Source of the DNA: Acidovorax sp. sic0104
GTDB lineage: Bacteria; Pseudomonadota; Gammaproteobacteria; Burkholderiales; Burkholderiaceae_C
Direction: 5' to 3'
DNA length: 64,000 bases
Assembly: GCF_019219095.1 (NCBI RefSeq)
Contig: NZ_JAHUWH010000010.1
Coordinates: 62,001 to 126,000, forward strand
Under the pieces are notes generated by a model. It made no database searches and was not told the DNA's origin. It was given only the letters and a program-made list of their open reading frames with translations. Positions 61,765 to 64,000 of this stretch are shown here, piece by piece. The position numbers were made by a program, and so were the translations under genes. How positions within the stretch are numbered: the stretch's first letter is position 1; each line of letters starts with the position of its first letter.

Positions 61765-62748
61765 TCACTCGTCGTCGTTGCCCTGGCCGTCGTCGCTCAG
61801 GCGACGCTCGAGCTTGCCGCGCAGCGATTCGGTCTCCTGCAGGAACTGCTCCACTGGCACGGCAGGGGCCACGCGCAAACTGGGTGGGAACAGGCTGCTC
61901 ATGTACAGCGTTGGCGACAGGCGCATGTTGTTGAGCCACTGGGCCCCCAGCCACGCCGGTACGCCCAGCACCACGGCCGCAGCGGCCATCCAGGCCAGCC
62001 CGACACGCCGGCGAGGCAGCACCGTCGCCAGGTGGGCATACAGCGCCCCCGCCAGTACCAGCGCACTCAGCACATTGGCGAACTGTGCGAACACCTCCAA
62101 TGAAAAAGCGTATGCCGTCAGGTGGGCTGCCAAATGCACCGCATCCACACCCAGGGCCGCAGCGCAGGCGATGCGCACGTGGCGCCAGAACTGCAGTTGG
62201 CCCGCGAACACCTTGTTCACGGCCGCCCACATCCCAGACCAGGCGCCAAGCACCAGCAGCAGCATGAGCAATACGCCAGGCAATGCCTTCAGGTACTGCG
62301 ATGCGTCGCGAGCCTCCAGCCAGGAGCTGCCCGCTGCCGCAGTCACCATCAGCGCCACCAGCGCGGCGGTCGCGCCCACGGTGCGCCAGGGAAACGCCGG
62401 CAGTGCCTGCTCCTGGGCGATGGGCGTGTCTGCCAGCCGCAGCGCGATATGGGTGCGGCCCAGGTCGATCTGCGTGCCCTCCGGCCAGTCGAAACGCTCA
62501 CCTTCGCGGTGGTGCTTGCGGTGCAGGCGGGCACCGTTGCGGGTGTTGAGCACCTCCACCTGCACCCCGAAGGGGGCGTCTCCCGCACGGTCGATGCGCA
62601 GGTGCGTCGGCGCGACGAAAGGGTCGTCCAGCACCAGGTCGCAGTCGAGCCCCCGGCCCACGGTGACGGGCCAGCGCGTGACGGGTGCGCGCGCCAGCAG
62701 GGCGCCATGGCGGTCGAAGGCTTCGATCAGTCCGAGGGTCGGCATCAT
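61765..62748 (-). CDS. FHA-domain membrane protein
   Basis: A 327-aa protein. Residues about 20-105 form a forkhead-associated domain (VTVGRGLDCDLVLDDPFVAPTHLRID, NTRNGARLHRKHH, TQIDLGRTHIALR), which binds phosphothreonine. Then about five membrane segments follow (VGATAALVALMVTAAAG, ALPGVLLMLLLVLGAW, ANVLSALVLAGALYAHLA, LAWMAAAAVVLGVPAWLG), with an acidic tail. Its ATG overlaps the stop of the protease gene (ATGA), so the two are made together. Confidence 0.85.
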   Translation of the reverse strand: MMPTLGLIEAFDRHGALLARAPVTRWPVTVGRGLDCDLVLDDPFVAPTHLRIDRAGDAPFGVQVEVLNTRNGARLHRKHHREGERFDWPEGTQIDLGRTHIALRLADTPIAQEQALPAFPWRTVGATAALVALMVTAAAGSSWLEARDASQYLKALPGVLLMLLLVLGAWSGMWAAVNKVFAGQLQFWRHVRIACAAALGVDAVHLAAHLTAYAFSLEVFAQFANVLSALVLAGALYAHLATVLPRRRVGLAWMAAAAVVLGVPAWLGAQWLNNMRLSPTLYMSSLFPPSLRVAPAVPVEQFLQETESLRGKLERRLSDDGQGNDDE

Positions 62749-64000
62749 GGTGCGGCCTCCCAGCGGAACGCCTGCAGGTAGTGGTTGGCCAGCTTCATGC
62801 CGTTGTCGAAAGCGATGCCTTGCACATCCAGGCGCCCCAACACGCCTTGCGTGGGCTGGTTGGTCGATGCGGCCAGTACCGTCATGGTGTACAGGCCCGT
62901 CAGCTTGCGGTAGGCCGACATGCAGACCACCACGCGCATCGGCAGGCTGCCCGGGTCCACGTAGCGCTCGGAGCAATCGACCGCTGTCTGGTGGCGGTTG
63001 CCGCGCCGCTGGAACTGCTCGTTCGCGAAGCTTTGCGAGTACATGCGCCCGAACCGGGCCGCGCCCAGGGTCGGGGCGTTGTAGGCCTCGTAGGCCAGCC
63101 GCACCGCGCCGGTATTGAAGTCTCCGGCCACCACATCGCTGTCGGCACGGCACTGTGTGCGCTCCAGGTTCAGCCCGGGGAAGGCCGGGTCGCGCCCCGA
63201 TCCCCAGCACCGGGCCAGGGCATCGTCGGGCACCGGCACGCGGTAGTTGCCGTGGCGCTGTTCTCGAAACGGTGCCTTGAGGAACCGGTCCGTCAGCAAC
63301 TGCTGGTGCACCGTCAGCTGCCGGGTCATCTCGCCATAGGCGGGCTGCGTGATGGGCTCCGCACCGGCCGCGCGCTGCACCAGGGCCTGCGCGAACTCTG
63401 CGGGGATCAGGAAGCTGACCTGTTCGCCATCGAGGCGCTTGGCCACGTTGACGCCGATCACGCGCCCCGCGTCATCCACCGCCGGGCCGCCGCTCATGCC
63501 GGGGTTGAGCGTGCCGCCAAAGAAGATGCGGGGGTAGAAGCTGCGCCGCACCAGCCCGTTGTAGGTGCCCTCGGTCACGGCAAAGCCGATGTCCAGCGGG
63601 TTGCCCAGCGAGTAGATGCGCTCGCCCTGCGCCAGGGTGTCGATGGCGGGCCGAAAGCTCAGCACGGGCGCTGCTGCGGTGCGGGCCTTGGTGCGCAGCA
63701 CGGCCAGGTCGTGCTGCACGTCGAAAGCCAGCAGCTCGACGTCGCCTTCCTGGCCGTCCATGGTCACGTACACGCCCCGGTAGCGCTCGGGCTCCAGCGC
63801 CAGCTGGCTGGCCACGTGGAAGTTGGTGACGACCAAGCCGTCGGCCGAGACAAAAAAACCTGATCCGATGGAGGCTTGCGTGTCGGCATTGCGCAGCAAT
63901 GTGCGGATCTGCACGAGTTTGTCGCGCGACAGCTCGTAGATGCGCCGGGCATCGCGCGAGAGTGCCGCTGCAGGCACCGGCACGGCGGCTCCGGCCGGTA
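62745..64000 (-). CDS. Trypsin-like serine protease, N-terminus off the right edge
   Basis: At least 412 residues. The triad is visible: His in VVTNFHVASQ, Asp in VQHDLAVLRT, Ser in NPGMSGGPAVDDAGRVIG, as in HtrA/DegP-type proteases. The part after about residue 220 is not a PDZ domain and has cysteines (ARCWGSGRD, ERTQCRAD, TAVDCSERY, VVCMSAY) that suggest an oxidising compartment. The frame continues upstream past the last base, so the signal sequence is not seen; a GTG at 63983 is not a likely start. Coupled to the FHA membrane protein. Confidence 0.85.
   Translation of the reverse strand, partial: PAGAAVPVPAAALSRDARRIYELSRDKLVQIRTLLRNADTQASIGSGFFVSADGLVVTNFHVASQLALEPERYRGVYVTMDGQEGDVELLAFDVQHDLAVLRTKARTAAAPVLSFRPAIDTLAQGERIYSLGNPLDIGFAVTEGTYNGLVRRSFYPRIFFGGTLNPGMSGGPAVDDAGRVIGVNVAKRLDGEQVSFLIPAEFAQALVQRAAGAEPITQPAYGEMTRQLTVHQQLLTDRFLKAPFREQRHGNYRVPVPDDALARCWGSGRDPAFPGLNLERTQCRADSDVVAGDFNTGAVRLAYEAYNAPTLGAARFGRMYSQSFANEQFQRRGNRHQTAVDCSERYVDPGSLPMRVVVCMSAYRKLTGLYTMTVLAASTNQPTQGVLGRLDVQGIAFDNGMKLANHYLQAFRWEAAP

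Noticed and set aside
1..64000. tRNA, rRNA or prophage genes
   Set aside because: No cloverleaf-like T-arm in an intergenic setting, no rRNA sequence, and no integrase, capsid or terminase-like product was seen.

Overview
The window is high-GC chromosomal DNA that reads as a betaproteobacterium of the Comamonadaceae (Acidovorax-like). The grounds are three Bug/TctC-type periplasmic binding proteins in small catabolic clusters, a beta-proteobacterial general porin, and six copies of a 17-bp intergenic palindrome (GCTAT-N7-ATAGC) of a kind I associate with this family. No rRNA, tRNA, integrase, complete insertion sequence or CRISPR array was found. Both edges cut through genes.

Layout. 1-7.5 kb: the C-truncated end of a giant unknown protein, an aspartoacylase-family zinc hydrolase and a YdiJ-type FAD/Fe-S dehydrogenase. 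7.5-7.8 kb: a 265-bp MITE-like element with long inverted ends and a TA duplication. 7.8-11.9 kb: a GntR/FCD regulator diverging from a class V aminotransferase, a Bug receptor and a hydratase, with two identical palindromic operators between. 11.9-23 kb: housekeeping and accessory genes (DUF924, EamA and MFS transporters, MgtC, quinone reductase, TruC, ankyrin protein, TerB, DHH phosphoesterase, DUF1501/DUF1800 pair).

23.1-24.9 kb holds the most striking gene: an orphan flagellin with standard D0/D1 ends and an HExxH metalloprotease inserted in the surface-exposed part (a flagellinolysin), behind a near-consensus sigma-28 promoter. It would build filaments that are themselves proteolytic.

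25-35.4 kb: nuclease, lipoprotein, hydrolase, Lrp and DHFR-like genes, then a CoA-ester catabolic cluster (CoA ligase, double-hotdog dehydratase, class III CoA-transferase, Bug receptor) with an IclR regulator and a thioesterase. The ligase and thioesterase promoters share an ATTGTACT-type operator.

35.4-45.8 kb is an apparently lower-GC accessory island: a secreted orphan, a coiled-coil/HTH protein, a 1337-aa NACHT-type STAND ATPase with a C-terminal PD-(D/E)xK-like nuclease signature, a small orphan, a PIN-domain protein and a protein with a HEPN-type RxxxxH motif. It looks like a defence island, and the STAND protein has its ATPase first and its nuclease last.

45.8-64 kb: porin, then a TetR/Bug/cyclase/FAH-hydrolase cluster, a PAS-GGDEF protein with an altered signature (SGDEF), LysR diverging from a GST pair, RluE, an M23 peptidase, a phospholipase D, a PheC-like periplasmic protein, small conserved proteins, a GIY-YIG-like protein, and an FHA membrane protein coupled to a trypsin-like protease that runs off the right edge.
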